Notes: generated by a model from the sequence alone, not told the origin. A stretch of 64,000 bases of DNA from Paenibacillus silagei (GCF_017874735.1 NZ_JAGGLV010000002.1:1-64000), one strand, 5' to 3'. Shown: positions 32,011 to 42,201, numbered from the stretch's first letter. Translations and numbers: made by a program.

Positions 32011-32820
32011 ATGGAACATTGGATTAGAGTAGAACCGAATGTGAAGGTGTATGTGAATGATCTTAACCCGCTAGGCACCAAAACAATACTCTTCATTCAC
32101 GGCTGGCCAGCAAATCACCAGATGTTCGAATACCAGTACAATCAGCTGGTGCCCATGGGTTACCGCTGCATTGGAATGGATATGAGAGGCTTCGGCCGGT
32201 CTGACAAACCGCTTGACGGGTACGATTACAACCGTCTCGCAGATGATATCCGCTGTGTGATCGGCGCCTTGGGACTGCACAATATTACACTCGGCGGGCA
32301 CTCTACCGGCGGAGCTGTAGCGATCCGGTATATGGCCCGGCACAAGGGATATGGTGTCTCCAAGCTGGCCTTATTCGCTTCGGCAGCCCCCAGTCTGATT
32401 CAGCGGCCGGGCTTCCCTTATGGCACGACCAGAGAAGCTATAGAGCAGATTATCCAGTCTACCTACAAGGACCGGCCCAAGATGCTGCATGATTTCGGCG
32501 ATATTTTCTTCTATCAGCCGGTATCACAGCCGTTCTCGGACTGGTTCTTCCTGTTAGGGCTGGAGGCGGCAAGCTGGTCCACCATCGCAGTCTCCGAGGC
32601 TTGGCTGGCCGAAGAGCTGTTCAACGATCTCCCCCGTGTACAGGTGCCTACGCTGATTATGCACGGGGTTCATGATCAGGTGTGCTTCTTCCCGCTCGCA
32701 GAGGCGCAGCATCAAGGGATTAGGAATTCGGTCCTTATTCCCTTTGAGAACAGCGGCCACGGATTATTCTATGACGAGCGGGAACGGTTCAACCGGGAGC
32801 TGGCGGGGTTCGCCGGGTAG
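32011..32820 (+). CDS. Alpha/beta hydrolase
   Basis: A 269-aa soluble hydrolase. Oxyanion-hole motif HGWPANH (30-36), nucleophile Ser98 in GHSTGG, likely acid Asp in HGVHDQVC (about 224), and catalytic His in NSGHGLFYDE (about 251). The MDMRGFGRSDKP segment places it near the epoxide-hydrolase/haloperoxidase branch. GAGGGATGCGAA precedes the ATG. It is monocistronic with a following GGACTGCCC/GGGCAGTCC hairpin at 32841-32879. Substrate unknown. Confidence 0.92.
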   Translation: MEHWIRVEPNVKVYVNDLNPLGTKTILFIHGWPANHQMFEYQYNQLVPMGYRCIGMDMRGFGRSDKPLDGYDYNRLADDIRCVIGALGLHNITLGGHSTGGAVAIRYMARHKGYGVSKLALFASAAPSLIQRPGFPYGTTREAIEQIIQSTYKDRPKMLHDFGDIFFYQPVSQPFSDWFFLLGLEAASWSTIAVSEAWLAEELFNDLPRVQVPTLIMHGVHDQVCFFPLAEAQHQGIRNSVLIPFENSGHGLFYDERERFNRELAGFAG

Positions 32821-32840
32821 ATTTTCCGCACAGCCAGAAC

Positions 32841-32879
32841 AGGACTGCCCGAGAAGAAATAGCTTCATGGGGCAGTCCT
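32841..32879. terminator. Hairpin between convergent genes
   Basis: AGGACTGCCC pairs with GGGCAGTCCT across a 19-base loop. There is no strong T tract, so it is a weak terminator candidate for the hydrolase gene. Confidence 0.5.
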
Positions 32880-32921
32880 ATGTTGATTCGCAGGCGTAGG
32901 TGCGTGTGCGAATGAGAAGCT

Positions 32922-33611
32922 CTACAGCTCCAGCGTCTCACCATATGCAAGTGCCGAGCCTCTGATCCCCGCCTCCTCCAGCGCCTGAACGAAGGCCCCG
33001 GCATCCTGCTTGATCGGCGGGAAGGTATTATAGTGAACCGGAAGCACCTGTCTTGCGCCCAGCCACTTCGCTGCGATAAGCGCATGCTCCGGTCCCATGG
33101 TGAAATGTCCGCCGATTGGCAGGATCGCGAGGTCGATCTCATACAGCTCCCCGAACATTTTCAAGTCACCGAACAGCCCTGTATCCCCTGCATGCAGCAC
33201 CGTGTGTCCGTCCGCCTCAATAATGAAGCCCGCCGGGGTTCCGCCATAGATCCTCTGTCCATCCTCCAGCGTGATGCTTGAGGTGTGGAAGGCATGAATC
33301 ATCGTCGCCTTGGCAAAACCAAGGTCCACCGTCCCTCCAATGTTCATCCCGATGGTCTTTTTCGCTCCCTGGCCCCCCAGATGGCCTGCCAGTTCCACGT
33401 TGGCTACAACCACCGCCTGATTCTGCTCGGCAATCGGCAGAGCGTCCAGGATATGATCCATATGGGCATGAGTCAGCAGAACAGCATCTGTCTTAATATC
33501 CTCTACCTTCGTCACCGCCGCAGAGTTACCGCTAATGAATGGGTCGATGATCAGCGATTTGCCGTTCACCTCAATTTGAACACAGGAATGGCCGTGGTAG
33601 GTAATTTTCAT
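32922..33611 (-). CDS. Metal-dependent hydrolase, UPF0173 (metallo-beta-lactamase fold)
   Basis: 229 aa. The metallo-beta-lactamase motif HAHMDH is at 48-53, preceded by the N-terminal HGHSC and followed by HAGDTGLFGD and the C-terminal HYNTFP. The ATG at 33611 is 9 nt downstream of AGAGGAG; the frame's upstream ATG at 33644 has none. The family is common in Bacillales (YtkL-like); the reaction is not established. Divergent from the PaaX-like regulator gene. Confidence 0.93.
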   Translation of the reverse strand: MKITYHGHSCVQIEVNGKSLIIDPFISGNSAAVTKVEDIKTDAVLLTHAHMDHILDALPIAEQNQAVVVANVELAGHLGGQGAKKTIGMNIGGTVDLGFAKATMIHAFHTSSITLEDGQRIYGGTPAGFIIEADGHTVLHAGDTGLFGDLKMFGELYEIDLAILPIGGHFTMGPEHALIAAKWLGARQVLPVHYNTFPPIKQDAGAFVQALEEAGIRGSALAYGETLEL

Positions 33612-33816
33612 AGAATTCCTCTCCTCTTCTTGATTAGATTTCAATAGGTCCTAAGGAATGCATCGTGCAAAAACCCAAGGTTTACGATACAATGACAGCA
33701 AGTTGCTCTAAATCCAAATCCAGCAGTGCGATTGACGAATATAACATAAATAATTACGTTCGTTGGTTTTTATGATATATCTATTCCTGCCAGCTGTCAA
33801 GAGAGGTGTGAAGAAG

Positions 33817-34605
33817 TTGCTGTCCGTTGAGAAAACAATGCTGTTTCTGTTATCTAAGGTGAAGCAGATGGGCGCCCAGCAGATTGTCGAGATCTATGAG
33901 CACAGGGGGTACACCTCCACCTATATCCGCAATGCCCTGTCCCGCTTGAAAAAAGAGGGCTATATCGCTTCTCCGGCACGCTCCTGGTATAACGTCACTG
34001 CCGAGGGCCTCGCCTACATTAAGGCGATTAACAGCAAGCCTGCCCGTTATCAGGAGCAGTGGGATCATACCTGGGATGTGGTGATGCTGGAGGTTCCCGA
34101 ATCCGAACGCAAGAAGCGCGACCTGTTCCGCTCAGCACTCGGGCAGCTGGGTTACGGGCTTTTATATAACAGTGTGTACATCTCACCGTGGAACTATCAG
34201 GATGAAGTCGCAGCCCAGATCCAGAAGCTGGAGCTGGATGGCAAGGTGTCGATCCTCCAAGGCCAATTTCAGGAAGGCACCATTACACCGCTCAAAGCGC
34301 AGACCATCTGGCACCTGGACGACATCGAAGCCTTATACCGGAAGAAAGCAGTCTGGCTGAAGGAAGAATTCGCTCCGCGATTAGCGGATACCCTTCAGGC
34401 GGGGCAACCGTTACAGCTGTTCCTGCTATATTTGCAAATGGGCGAGGAATTAAGCGGACTGTTCATGGCCGACCCCTATCTCCCGGATGAGCTGCTGCCG
34501 GACCACTGGCCAGGCAAACAGGTCCTCTCAGACATGAGAGAATACATGGTTAAAGCCGCGCAGGCGATACCTGCGGATTCGTTCTATGCACCCTTCGTCC
34601 AATAA
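33817..34605 (+). CDS. PaaX-like transcriptional regulator
   Basis: 262 aa from a TTG at 33817, ten nucleotides after GAGAGG; an in-frame GTG at 33808 is too close to that site. An N-terminal winged helix (about 10-70: GAQQIVEIYEHRGYTSTYIRNALSRLKKEG, abbreviated) is followed by the PaaX central domain (WDHTWDVVMLEVPESERKKR) and C-terminal domain. PaaX regulates phenylacetate catabolism in Proteobacteria; in Bacillales the targets of such proteins are mostly unknown. No paa genes are nearby. Confidence 0.85.
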   Translation: MLSVEKTMLFLLSKVKQMGAQQIVEIYEHRGYTSTYIRNALSRLKKEGYIASPARSWYNVTAEGLAYIKAINSKPARYQEQWDHTWDVVMLEVPESERKKRDLFRSALGQLGYGLLYNSVYISPWNYQDEVAAQIQKLELDGKVSILQGQFQEGTITPLKAQTIWHLDDIEALYRKKAVWLKEEFAPRLADTLQAGQPLQLFLLYLQMGEELSGLFMADPYLPDELLPDHWPGKQVLSDMREYMVKAAQAIPADSFYAPFVQ

Positions 34606-34614
34606 GGTATGGCA

Positions 34615-34643
34615 AAGAGCAGCCCGGACTCCGGGCTGCTCTT
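34615..34643. terminator. Bidirectional terminator
   Basis: AAGAGCAGCCCGG pairs perfectly with CCGGGCTGCTCTT, between the convergent PaaX-like and yyaL genes. Confidence 0.85.
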
Positions 34644-34653
34644 CGTATATAAA

Positions 34654-36756
34654 CTACTCCGAATGGCTGCCGGAAGCCAGCAGCTCCCGGACCGCTTCCT
34701 TATTCGTAAGCGGGGCCCGGCAGGCAAAGTTGCGGCAGACATAGGCCGTCGCTTCACCGCGGATCGCCGGTTTGTCCGCCAGATGCGGCAGCAGGCGGAG
34801 CATCTCTCCGCTGTCCCCTTCCCAGTTGACGATAAGCGCTGTGTCCGGCAGATAGGTCTGCTGAACCTGGGAGAGCATGGCGTGCAGCGCGGGATCTTCT
34901 TTTTTGCCGGAGAGGACCCATTCTCTGCCGCCGGAGACCATCCCCAGATGGGCCTGCAAATACATCGCATACCCTGGCGGATACTCTGAAGCAGCGGAAG
35001 CAAGCACCGCAGCGGTGCGCTCCGCAATCTCTTTTAACTCCATATCCTGGGTAATAACCGACAGCTTCCACAAAAGCTTCGCCGCCACCGAATTCCCGGA
35101 CGGAATCGCCCCGTCATACAATTCCTTCGAGCGGACTGGCAGCTTCTCCCCGTCATGCCCGGTGAAGAAGAACCCGCCTCCTTCGGTATCTAGGAACAGC
35201 TCCAGCATCCCATCCTTAAGCGTCAGCGCCCGCTCCAGATAGACCGCTTGACCTGTAGCTTCATATAATTCGCTGAGACCCCAGGTCAGGAAGGCATAAT
35301 CATCCACATACGCCGGGATCGCCGACTCCCCGTCACGGTAACGGGCCAGCAGCCGTCCATCTTCACGCCGCAGCTTGTCCCAGATGAAGTCCGCTGCACG
35401 TTCGGCGGCCTTGGCGTATTCCGGCTTCTGGAGGGCTTTGGCTCCCAGGGCCAGCGCAGCAATCATCAACCCGTTCCACGAGGTCAGCACCTTGTCATCC
35501 TTAAGCGGATGAATGCGCTGCTCCCGGTACTCGAACAGCTTCGTACGCCATTCCTCCATCCGGGTCCGCAGACCAAGCGGATTCATGCCCATACGCTCCG
35601 CAATCTCTTCCGGCAGACCGTGAAGGAGATTCGGAATATTTTCCCCTTCGAAGTTGCCCTCCGGCGTAATCCCGTACACATTGCAGTAGGAATGCATATC
35701 CTCCAGCCCAAGCGCTTCCTCAATCTCCTCACGGGAGAAGACATAGAACTTGCCTTCCACCCCTTCGGAATCGGCATCCTCCGCAGAGTAGAATGCACCT
35801 TCCGGTGAAGTCATATCGCGCAGCACATACGTGAAGATCTGCTCGGCAATCTCCGCATACAGCGGCTTCCCCGTAAGCTGGAAGGCTTCCAGATAGACAT
35901 TCGCGAGGAGAGCGTTATCGTAGAGCATTTTCTCAAAATGCGGCACCAGCCACTCCCGGTCTGTCGAATACCGGGCGAAGCCATAGCCCACATGGTCGTA
36001 CATGCCGCCCTTATACATCGACTCCAGCGTATGCTCCACCATCCGCAGCGCTTCCGGCTGATCATGCAGCTGGCTGTACGCCAGCAGGAAAGACAAATTA
36101 TGCGGCGAAGGGAACTTCGGCGCATTGCCGAACCCGCCGTACTCCTCATCGAACTGCCGCCGGTACAGCTCATACGCTTCATGCAGCAGCTCCGCGCCGG
36201 GAATGCCGCCTGCGGCTTCCGGGTTATACGCATTCTTGCGGTCAAGCGTATGCAGCTCCGCCAGCAGGTCGTCGCCCAGCTTATCCAGCGCTGCTCCATC
36301 CTGCTCCCACTTCGTATGGATCTGCTCCAGCACATCCATTAGTCCGATCCGCCCGAACATCTGCCGCTTCGGGAAATACGTCCCGGCATAGAACGGCTTC
36401 TTCTCCGGCGTCAGCAGCACCGTCAGCGGCCATCCCCCGCTCCCCGTCAGCGCCTGACACACCGACATATACAGCGCATCAATATCCGGCCGCTCCTCGC
36501 GGTCTACTTTGATGGCTACGTAGTGATTGTTGAGGAGCTGTGCGACCTCGGCGTCCTCGAAGGATTCTCGTTCCATTACGTGGCACCAGTGGCAAGTCGA
36601 ATAGCCGACAGATAAGAAGATCGGTTTATTCTCCGCCTGCGCCTTGGCAAAGGCTTCCTCTCCCCATGGATACCAATCCACAGGGTTGTGGGCGTGTTGT
36701 AGCAGGTAGGGCGATTTTTCGTTCGCTAATCTATTGGATGATTTGTGAGTTGTCAC
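34654..36756 (-). CDS. yyaL: YyaL/DUF255 thioredoxin-domain protein
   Basis: 700 aa, the usual size of the YyaL/SPATA20 family. The N-terminal thioredoxin-like domain has the motif CHWC (55-58) after [21 protein letters not shown] (abbreviated); the rest is an (alpha/alpha)6 barrel like that of glycoside hydrolases and epimerases. The start is a GTG at 36756, 7 nt after GAGGGG; the frame's earlier ATGs add non-conserved residues. Function is unknown, possibly redox-linked. AT-rich DNA begins just upstream. Confidence 0.93.
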   Translation of the reverse strand: MTTHKSSNRLANEKSPYLLQHAHNPVDWYPWGEEAFAKAQAENKPIFLSVGYSTCHWCHVMERESFEDAEVAQLLNNHYVAIKVDREERPDIDALYMSVCQALTGSGGWPLTVLLTPEKKPFYAGTYFPKRQMFGRIGLMDVLEQIHTKWEQDGAALDKLGDDLLAELHTLDRKNAYNPEAAGGIPGAELLHEAYELYRRQFDEEYGGFGNAPKFPSPHNLSFLLAYSQLHDQPEALRMVEHTLESMYKGGMYDHVGYGFARYSTDREWLVPHFEKMLYDNALLANVYLEAFQLTGKPLYAEIAEQIFTYVLRDMTSPEGAFYSAEDADSEGVEGKFYVFSREEIEEALGLEDMHSYCNVYGITPEGNFEGENIPNLLHGLPEEIAERMGMNPLGLRTRMEEWRTKLFEYREQRIHPLKDDKVLTSWNGLMIAALALGAKALQKPEYAKAAERAADFIWDKLRREDGRLLARYRDGESAIPAYVDDYAFLTWGLSELYEATGQAVYLERALTLKDGMLELFLDTEGGGFFFTGHDGEKLPVRSKELYDGAIPSGNSVAAKLLWKLSVITQDMELKEIAERTAAVLASAASEYPPGYAMYLQAHLGMVSGGREWVLSGKKEDPALHAMLSQVQQTYLPDTALIVNWEGDSGEMLRLLPHLADKPAIRGEATAYVCRNFACRAPLTNKEAVRELLASGSHSE

Positions 36757-36927
36757 GGGGCGTCCCCTCATTTCGGATGATTTGGGTAAAGTGTTGTCTA
36801 GAGATAGTTTACCCAATTTGGTGGGGGTGGGCACAAGATATGAAAAAGACTACAAACAACAGAGAAGTATTTATTAATAAGCCGGAAATTCATGCTCATT
36901 AGGTTTTGGGACTGCATCGACATAAAC

Positions 36928-38736
36928 CTATATATCGAAATCACTGATCTTCCATTGTCCGTCTTTCATCCGATTAATTGTAAAATGATTTGTCATTACT
37001 TTATCAAATATTGCTTGATTCTTCTGAAAATATTGTTGATTTCTTTGTACTGTTTCCACAATCATTTCATCTTTACTAACGGCTTTAACAGAGATTGATT
37101 TAAGATCATATATTTGTTTAAAACTTTGATGAGTTCCAAGAAGTTTTGCAACTTTCAAATTCAAATTATTACTTTTAACTAAGGAATTCTTTATCTTTAC
37201 CTCATCCCCCTGTTCAACTTGAAGCAAGAATCGTTCAACTGCGTTTTGAGCCAGACTGGTTGCTGTGCCTAATCGCGCTTCTTTTATACTTGGATCCCAT
37301 TCCATTTCCAACCCTGATACTTCAGCAATGAGTTGAAGTGGAATATAAGTGGTTCCATTGTGACTCTCAGCCCCGACCGTAAGTTTCCGCTGTTTACCAT
37401 TAAGATATACAGTGCTATCCTCTGGCTTAAATCGAATTTCCTTACTTTCCAATTTCCCTGTGATTTCGTGTGTTTTCTGGTTCTCTACTACTTTGAACCC
37501 CAATCTTTCAAGTACATTGCGATAGGGTACTAATACAACTCCACTTTTCACAACAGGCAGTTTAGCGAGCTTGAATAACTCTCCATTAATACGCATTGAA
37601 GCTTTCCGCAGACCTATCTTAAACATGCCTATATTATCTGTAATTCCGATTAAGTCGCCCTCATTGTCCACAAGTAATTCAGTGAGGGTCAACGCTGAAT
37701 TATTACGTAATAAACAGAACATTTCGTTTCCCATCTCATCTAATCCATAAATATTACCGTTAACATCCGAAAAAAACACATGTCCTTTTGAATTCGCAAC
37801 AATATTTTCAGGTGGTCCATATTTCCTCAATTTATAGTTCCATTTTATTTTTCCCGATAAATTTTTTGCAATGAGATTTGCACCTTCACCAGTTTCATAA
37901 GAGCCTCCTTTCCATTTATTGAAATCATCATAATCTATAAATGAGCTTTGTAAGTTCCCCGCTATTTTCTCGCCATTTACCAGTTTGCCTTGATCATCCA
38001 ACAAAATCTTCTTGTTGCCTATTTCAACAATGAGATACCCGTTTAAATCAGAAAAATAAATATCGTCTACATTTGTTGTGGTGCCCAAAAGACGATCCTC
38101 CGAAACCAAAACATCTGTTCCATACGTCCAATTTTTCTGTCCGGTTTTATTGTAAGAAACTATTCCTGTTTGTTCCAATACAATTATATTCTCATTATTA
38201 TCCAACCAATAAATGTCTGAGAAAGGACTATTAGGCTTTACAAAGTTTAGAGTTGCCCGAACTGTTTCATCTGAATTGTATATTTTCAAATATCCATGCT
38301 GAGTAATAGTTGTTGGTTCTTCATCTATAATCTGAAGGGTGCTTGATTGATCATAAAATGTAGAAATAAGCGTCCCCCGCGCAGTGCGAGATACATTTGC
38401 CCGTTCATCAAAAAACATCCACTTTCTCTTTCCCTCGCCATCAACTGCAGTATAAATATCATTAAAGTCCGTATAATAAACCATTTTGTCCGAAAATTTA
38501 TCAAAGCTAAATTGATGTGCACTGCGAATCGTCCATTTCCATTCATATGTACCGTTGGTCAGAAAATTCAACGATGTGTTATTCTGCTCTCCATAACTAT
38601 CATAAAATGTTACTGGGGGTACGATACTCTGTTCCTTTGTTAAATATTTTGATTTTGGGCTGGCTTCTGAAATTCCCATCTCTGAAAAACTAATAAATAT
38701 CATGCAAAAAATAAGCAATCCTATTACTTTTCTCAT
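36928..38736 (-). CDS. Secreted stalk-domain protein with PQQ-like propeller
   Basis: 602 aa, notably AT-rich. Signal peptide (VIGLLIFCMIFISFSEMG) ending near ISEAS. Residues about 60-375 show repeated W-x-Y/DxxG-type strands suggestive of a PQQ-like beta-propeller. Residues about 385-490 match the copper amine oxidase N-terminal-like stalk domain (RINGELFKLAKLPVV, VPYRNVLERLGFKVV, YLNGKQRKLTVGAE, TYIPLQLIAEVSGLEMEWD). The C-terminal region resembles NTF2-like stress domains. Stalk-domain proteins are abundant cell-surface proteins of Paenibacillus. The base composition differs from the neighbours on the left. Confidence 0.85.
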   Translation of the reverse strand: MRKVIGLLIFCMIFISFSEMGISEASPKSKYLTKEQSIVPPVTFYDSYGEQNNTSLNFLTNGTYEWKWTIRSAHQFSFDKFSDKMVYYTDFNDIYTAVDGEGKRKWMFFDERANVSRTARGTLISTFYDQSSTLQIIDEEPTTITQHGYLKIYNSDETVRATLNFVKPNSPFSDIYWLDNNENIIVLEQTGIVSYNKTGQKNWTYGTDVLVSEDRLLGTTTNVDDIYFSDLNGYLIVEIGNKKILLDDQGKLVNGEKIAGNLQSSFIDYDDFNKWKGGSYETGEGANLIAKNLSGKIKWNYKLRKYGPPENIVANSKGHVFFSDVNGNIYGLDEMGNEMFCLLRNNSALTLTELLVDNEGDLIGITDNIGMFKIGLRKASMRINGELFKLAKLPVVKSGVVLVPYRNVLERLGFKVVENQKTHEITGKLESKEIRFKPEDSTVYLNGKQRKLTVGAESHNGTTYIPLQLIAEVSGLEMEWDPSIKEARLGTATSLAQNAVERFLLQVEQGDEVKIKNSLVKSNNLNLKVAKLLGTHQSFKQIYDLKSISVKAVSKDEMIVETVQRNQQYFQKNQAIFDKVMTNHFTINRMKDGQWKISDFDI

Positions 38737-38954
38737 AACAATCGTCCCTTCAAAATGCTTCTTATCACTTTATCTGACCGCTAAAACAATTTGAGCCGCT
38801 TTCAAGCCTTATGTATCACTAATTTCCAGATACTCTCCTCCCTATATAATTGGGTATTCCTTCCTACGAAGGATAGCATAAATCTATTTGTCAGCGGTAT
38901 ATAATTTACTCTATTGTCATGTTTTGTTTTATTAGATGTTTCAAAAGTCAAAAC

Positions 38955-38971
38955 TAGCGAATAATTCGCTA
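38955..38971. promoter_or_regulatory. Palindromic operator for the XRE regulator
   Basis: TAGCGAATAATTCGCTA is a perfect 8-1-8 inverted repeat 30 bp upstream of the XRE gene start, in the position for autoregulation. Confidence 0.65.
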
Positions 38972-39000
38972 AGATATGCTTGCGTTGGAGGTGTTCAATT

Positions 39001-39219
39001 ATGTATCAACGTATCCGGGATTTACGCGAAGATAAGGATTTGAGGCAAACTCAAATGGCGGAGTATTTGCAATGCAGCCAGCGGATTTATAGTAATTATG
39101 AACGCGGTGATATCGATATTCCCACGGCGATTCTGATCAAGCTGGCAGATTTTCATATGACGAGTACTGACTATCTACTTAACCGAACAAACCAAAAGAA
39201 ACCTTATCCCAAAAGTTAA
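39001..39219 (+). CDS. XRE-family helix-turn-helix regulator
   Basis: 72 aa, essentially a lone HTH_XRE domain: IRDLREDKDLRQTQMAEYL, then QCSQRIYSNYERGDIDIP, and LIKLADFHMTSTDYLLNRT. The ATG at 39001 follows TTGGAGG at 9 nt. The gene is divergent from the stalk-domain gene and ends before a bidirectional terminator. A perfect palindrome upstream is the likely binding site. Confidence 0.93.
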   Translation: MYQRIRDLREDKDLRQTQMAEYLQCSQRIYSNYERGDIDIPTAILIKLADFHMTSTDYLLNRTNQKKPYPKS

Positions 39220-39337
39220 ATAAGTATAATGCTTAGATACTATAAGATTTAAGATTATCTTCTTTACACCCGTTGGGCTATGAGCATTATACGCATAAAT
39301 CCGCGAGTTGCGTGAAGAACAAGAACAGACACAGCAC

Positions 39338-39372
39338 AAAAAAGCTCATTGGCGGACCCCATGAGCTTTTTT
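39338..39372. terminator. Bidirectional terminator
   Basis: AAAAAAGCTCAT pairs with ATGAGCTTTTTT, between the convergent XRE and GNAT genes. Confidence 0.93.
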
Positions 39373-39444
39373 GTTCGTTGGCGCCATTGCTTCATAAAAG
39401 ATAACCTTATGCGCATTCCCGCACATTACAAAGGAGTATCTGTT

Positions 39445-40173
39445 TCAGCTGCAAAAAAGCATATACACTTCTTTGCCATAAATTTTTTCAAAACCAAAAC
39501 TTACATATAAGCTGCTGGCCGGAATATTATCCGCATCGGTGTCAAGCTGTATACGGGTTGCCTTTTTTTCATTTGCCAAATCAATTACATGGTTCATTAA
39601 TGCTTTTGCAATTCCTTTATTTCTAAATTCAGATGCTACATATAATCCATCTATTCGTAATATCGGGTGCCCATTCGAAACTGAAATCCCCCAGGAGCAA
39701 ATAATAAATCCCGCATAATGTGACTCAAATTTAGCCAAATAGCAAATTGCTAGATCAGTATCCAGAATCCTTTTTATGACCTGACCACTCTGCTCCAGCT
39801 CCTCGATTGAAGCTGCCTTTGTGTCGACACCATTAGACGAAGAATTGTTAAAGCCACACAATAAATTTCTAGAATGGTATGCGTTTTCGTGAGTTAAAGA
39901 AACAATTTCAATATTTGCAGGTAAGCTTTTATCTTCAATTGAATACTCCCATATCTTTTTAGCCGCAATAAAGCATCCTTCATACCGAAAGGGTTCACCA
40001 AAATTGGAAGAGAATATTTCTTGTATGCTTTTTGCCAGTTCTTCGACAGTAGAAGCAACTGTTAGGGATTGGACGACTTTTTCAATTTCAGAATCAAACT
40101 CATCTATAGGTGCTTCTGGTAATAAGCCGTATGGATTCCATTCATGAATAACTTGCCGCACAATATTCCCCAT
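39445..40173 (-). CDS. GNAT acetyltransferase with N-terminal extension
   Basis: 242 aa. The C-terminal half is a GNAT domain: beta-strands ILRIDGLYVASEFRNKGIA include the acetyl-CoA-binding R-x-x-G-x-A loop, then ASSLYVSFGFEKIYGKEVYM, the typical C-terminal motif. The N-terminal 90 residues (EWNPYGLLPEAPIDEFDSEI...) are a separate domain I do not recognise, resembling DUF1871-like sequences. GAGAGG precedes the ATG. It lies just downstream of the ADP-ribosylglycohydrolase gene on the same strand. Confidence 0.85.
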   Translation of the reverse strand: MGNIVRQVIHEWNPYGLLPEAPIDEFDSEIEKVVQSLTVASTVEELAKSIQEIFSSNFGEPFRYEGCFIAAKKIWEYSIEDKSLPANIEIVSLTHENAYHSRNLLCGFNNSSSNGVDTKAASIEELEQSGQVIKRILDTDLAICYLAKFESHYAGFIICSWGISVSNGHPILRIDGLYVASEFRNKGIAKALMNHVIDLANEKKATRIQLDTDADNIPASSLYVSFGFEKIYGKEVYMLFCS

Positions 40174-40208
40174 ATATACCTCTCGCCCTCCCTAAGCTAT
40201 AGCCATGT

Positions 40209-41603
40209 TCAAATCCCCAATCTCTCATTCACATACAGCTCGCTGGGCTGAATACGTTGCTGACCTGTGTGCAGCAGCTCTGGCAAACGTCCTATGCGCT
40301 CAGCCAAACGGGAGAGTTGTTGCTCATGAAAATAAGATAAGCCCGTATGAATCCGGTCCTGGAAAGGCTCAAGCCATCTCGTATCCAAGCTGTCCGGACC
40401 GAAATACACACCGAGCAGCGAGCCTGCTGTTGCTCCGAAGCTGTCGGTATCATTGCCTTGCATGACCTGCATGCATATTCCGTCTCCGGCATTGTCAGCA
40501 AATCGAAATGTATTTATCAAGGTGCCGATTTCCTGATACACATGACAGTGGCAGTAATTCGTGTACTTCTGATGAATGCCCTGATACGCTTCCAGCCAGT
40601 TATCTGCATTCGCTACGATCTGGAGACAATCCGCAGTAATTTCATAGAATCGGCTCCTTCTAGGGACGAATTGCAGTGCAGTTCTTATGATTTCAAGCCG
40701 ATCGCTCAGCACATGTGCGGCAGCAATTGCAGCGGCAATGAACATCGTGGCATAGATTCCCGTCCGCCGATGTGTAAAACTGGCATCACGCCAAGCCAGC
40801 TCGGCCGCAAGCGCAGGTTGACCAGGGCAGGCATAGCCGTAAGCATCTGCACGAATCGCCGCCCCGCATAATTCTGTATCTTGCACCAGGAAGTCGGGCC
40901 AAGCCTCTATTTCCGAATGATTGAATAATTCCCGGTCATGCTCCAAATAGCTAATCCCCGACCGAACCAGGATGGCCCTCTCCGGCCCCCAAGTTGTACT
41001 TATCGGAAGATGATTTATCCATAAATCTCTTAGGTTTCTTTTCGTAAAACCCTTACCGAATTGCTCTAACGCCATCATTCCCATTAAGGTGTAATTGATA
41101 TCATCATCAGGCGCCACATAGCGAATCCGCCCCCGCGCCGTCTCGAACCAGGACCAATGACGACGATCCAACGCATGGAGAGCTTCTTCCGAAATATAAT
41201 CATTCAGCGGCCATTCCCCTACAGCGGTTAACGCTTGACGTAATTCCGACAAGGTGGGATTGACCTCGATCGGCTTGCCCAGCATTGAACCACAGACTGA
41301 AGCGAGGAAGCCTGCCTCCACACGCTTGGAGCTGTCTTTCAGATTCAACACTCCGATCTGGCCTAGAGGTCTACCCGGGTCGCATTCCCGCCATATCTCC
41401 TCCAATTCGTCCGGCTCATAGTAAGGCCAGTTGTCCCGCATTGGAATGTCAGCCAAGCTATGGGCGAATTCCAGATAAGCATCATAGCTTGCCGGAAGCT
41501 GTTCCAACCGGGCCAAAAAACCGGAGGTTTGATGCCCCTGTGCAAATTTATTACGCAGAATTCCCTCTAATTGATGTTTTAGAAACGTTAGTGATGGCAG
41601 CAT
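40209..41603 (-). CDS. ADP-ribosylglycohydrolase family protein
   Basis: 464 aa with the ARH/DraG fold. The metal and substrate loops are visible: GSMLGKPIEVNP with the family's G-x-x-x-G start, APDDDINYTLMGMMALEQFG, and near the C-terminus GNDTDSFGATAGSLLGVYFG. These enzymes remove ADP-ribose from proteins, nucleic acids or small molecules. The gene overlaps the unknown gene upstream by 16 nt, so the two are probably translationally coupled. AGGAGATACAAC precedes the ATG. An N-terminal helical extension of about 90 residues is unusual for plain DraG. Confidence 0.92.
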   Translation of the reverse strand: MLPSLTFLKHQLEGILRNKFAQGHQTSGFLARLEQLPASYDAYLEFAHSLADIPMRDNWPYYEPDELEEIWRECDPGRPLGQIGVLNLKDSSKRVEAGFLASVCGSMLGKPIEVNPTLSELRQALTAVGEWPLNDYISEEALHALDRRHWSWFETARGRIRYVAPDDDINYTLMGMMALEQFGKGFTKRNLRDLWINHLPISTTWGPERAILVRSGISYLEHDRELFNHSEIEAWPDFLVQDTELCGAAIRADAYGYACPGQPALAAELAWRDASFTHRRTGIYATMFIAAAIAAAHVLSDRLEIIRTALQFVPRRSRFYEITADCLQIVANADNWLEAYQGIHQKYTNYCHCHVYQEIGTLINTFRFADNAGDGICMQVMQGNDTDSFGATAGSLLGVYFGPDSLDTRWLEPFQDRIHTGLSYFHEQQLSRLAERIGRLPELLHTGQQRIQPSELYVNERLGI

Positions 41604-42115
41604 GTTGTATCTCCTTTATTATGATTGTCACAAAACCCCAACAACTTAGAAAAATAAACGGATTTCAAAAGTTCACTGTTTATCGCTTGAATCTCCTTAT
41701 TAAATTCAATAATTTTAGTTCTTATCTCATTTATAAATTCACTTTTGTGTACTCTAATATTCGAGAATGACCCATATGGGGCATCTATTAATAGGAACTT
41801 ATCCGTTTGAATTAAATATCTATAGGGTATTTCATGGTTTAACTCGCTTAAGATTAAAACCTCATCATCAACTTGTATTTCTAACCAGGTCCAGCAATTT
41901 TCAACATACTTCAAAGCTAAGTATTTATGCGAATTTAAGTAGTTGCAGGCATCAACAAGCAGATCTAAATTGGTTAGAATGAGTTCAGAATACAGATCTT
42001 TTGCTGATAAAGGCATGTCTGGAGGCGGATATGGAATAAATTCATGTCCGTCTACAATCACGGTAAATGGCCCATAGATCTGATGCCACTCTTTATCAAA
42101 TGTCACTGTATCCAC
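41588..42115 (-). CDS. Hypothetical protein overlapping the ADP-ribosylglycohydrolase gene
   Basis: 175 aa, AT-rich, not recognised. Predicted alpha/beta with an N-terminal DKEWHQIYGPFTVIVDGHEF, a central WTWLEIQVDDEVLIL strand pair and a helical C-terminus ending in cysteine and histidine residues (CDNHNKGDTTCCHH). No signal or membrane helix. The start is a GTG at 42115 very close to GAGGG, or a GTG three codons later with better spacing. Its end overlaps the next start by 16 nt. Size and composition resemble immunity proteins, without a clear family match. Confidence 0.65.
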   Translation of the reverse strand: MDTVTFDKEWHQIYGPFTVIVDGHEFIPYPPPDMPLSAKDLYSELILTNLDLLVDACNYLNSHKYLALKYVENCWTWLEIQVDDEVLILSELNHEIPYRYLIQTDKFLLIDAPYGSFSNIRVHKSEFINEIRTKIIEFNKEIQAINSELLKSVYFSKLLGFCDNHNKGDTTCCHH

Positions 42116-42201
42116 CGCCCTCAGTTACTCTACCTGATCTTCAAGCAACTCATACTTGATCTCAAATACTGGGTGCTTAGACACTATTACTTTCACCTCT
42201 T

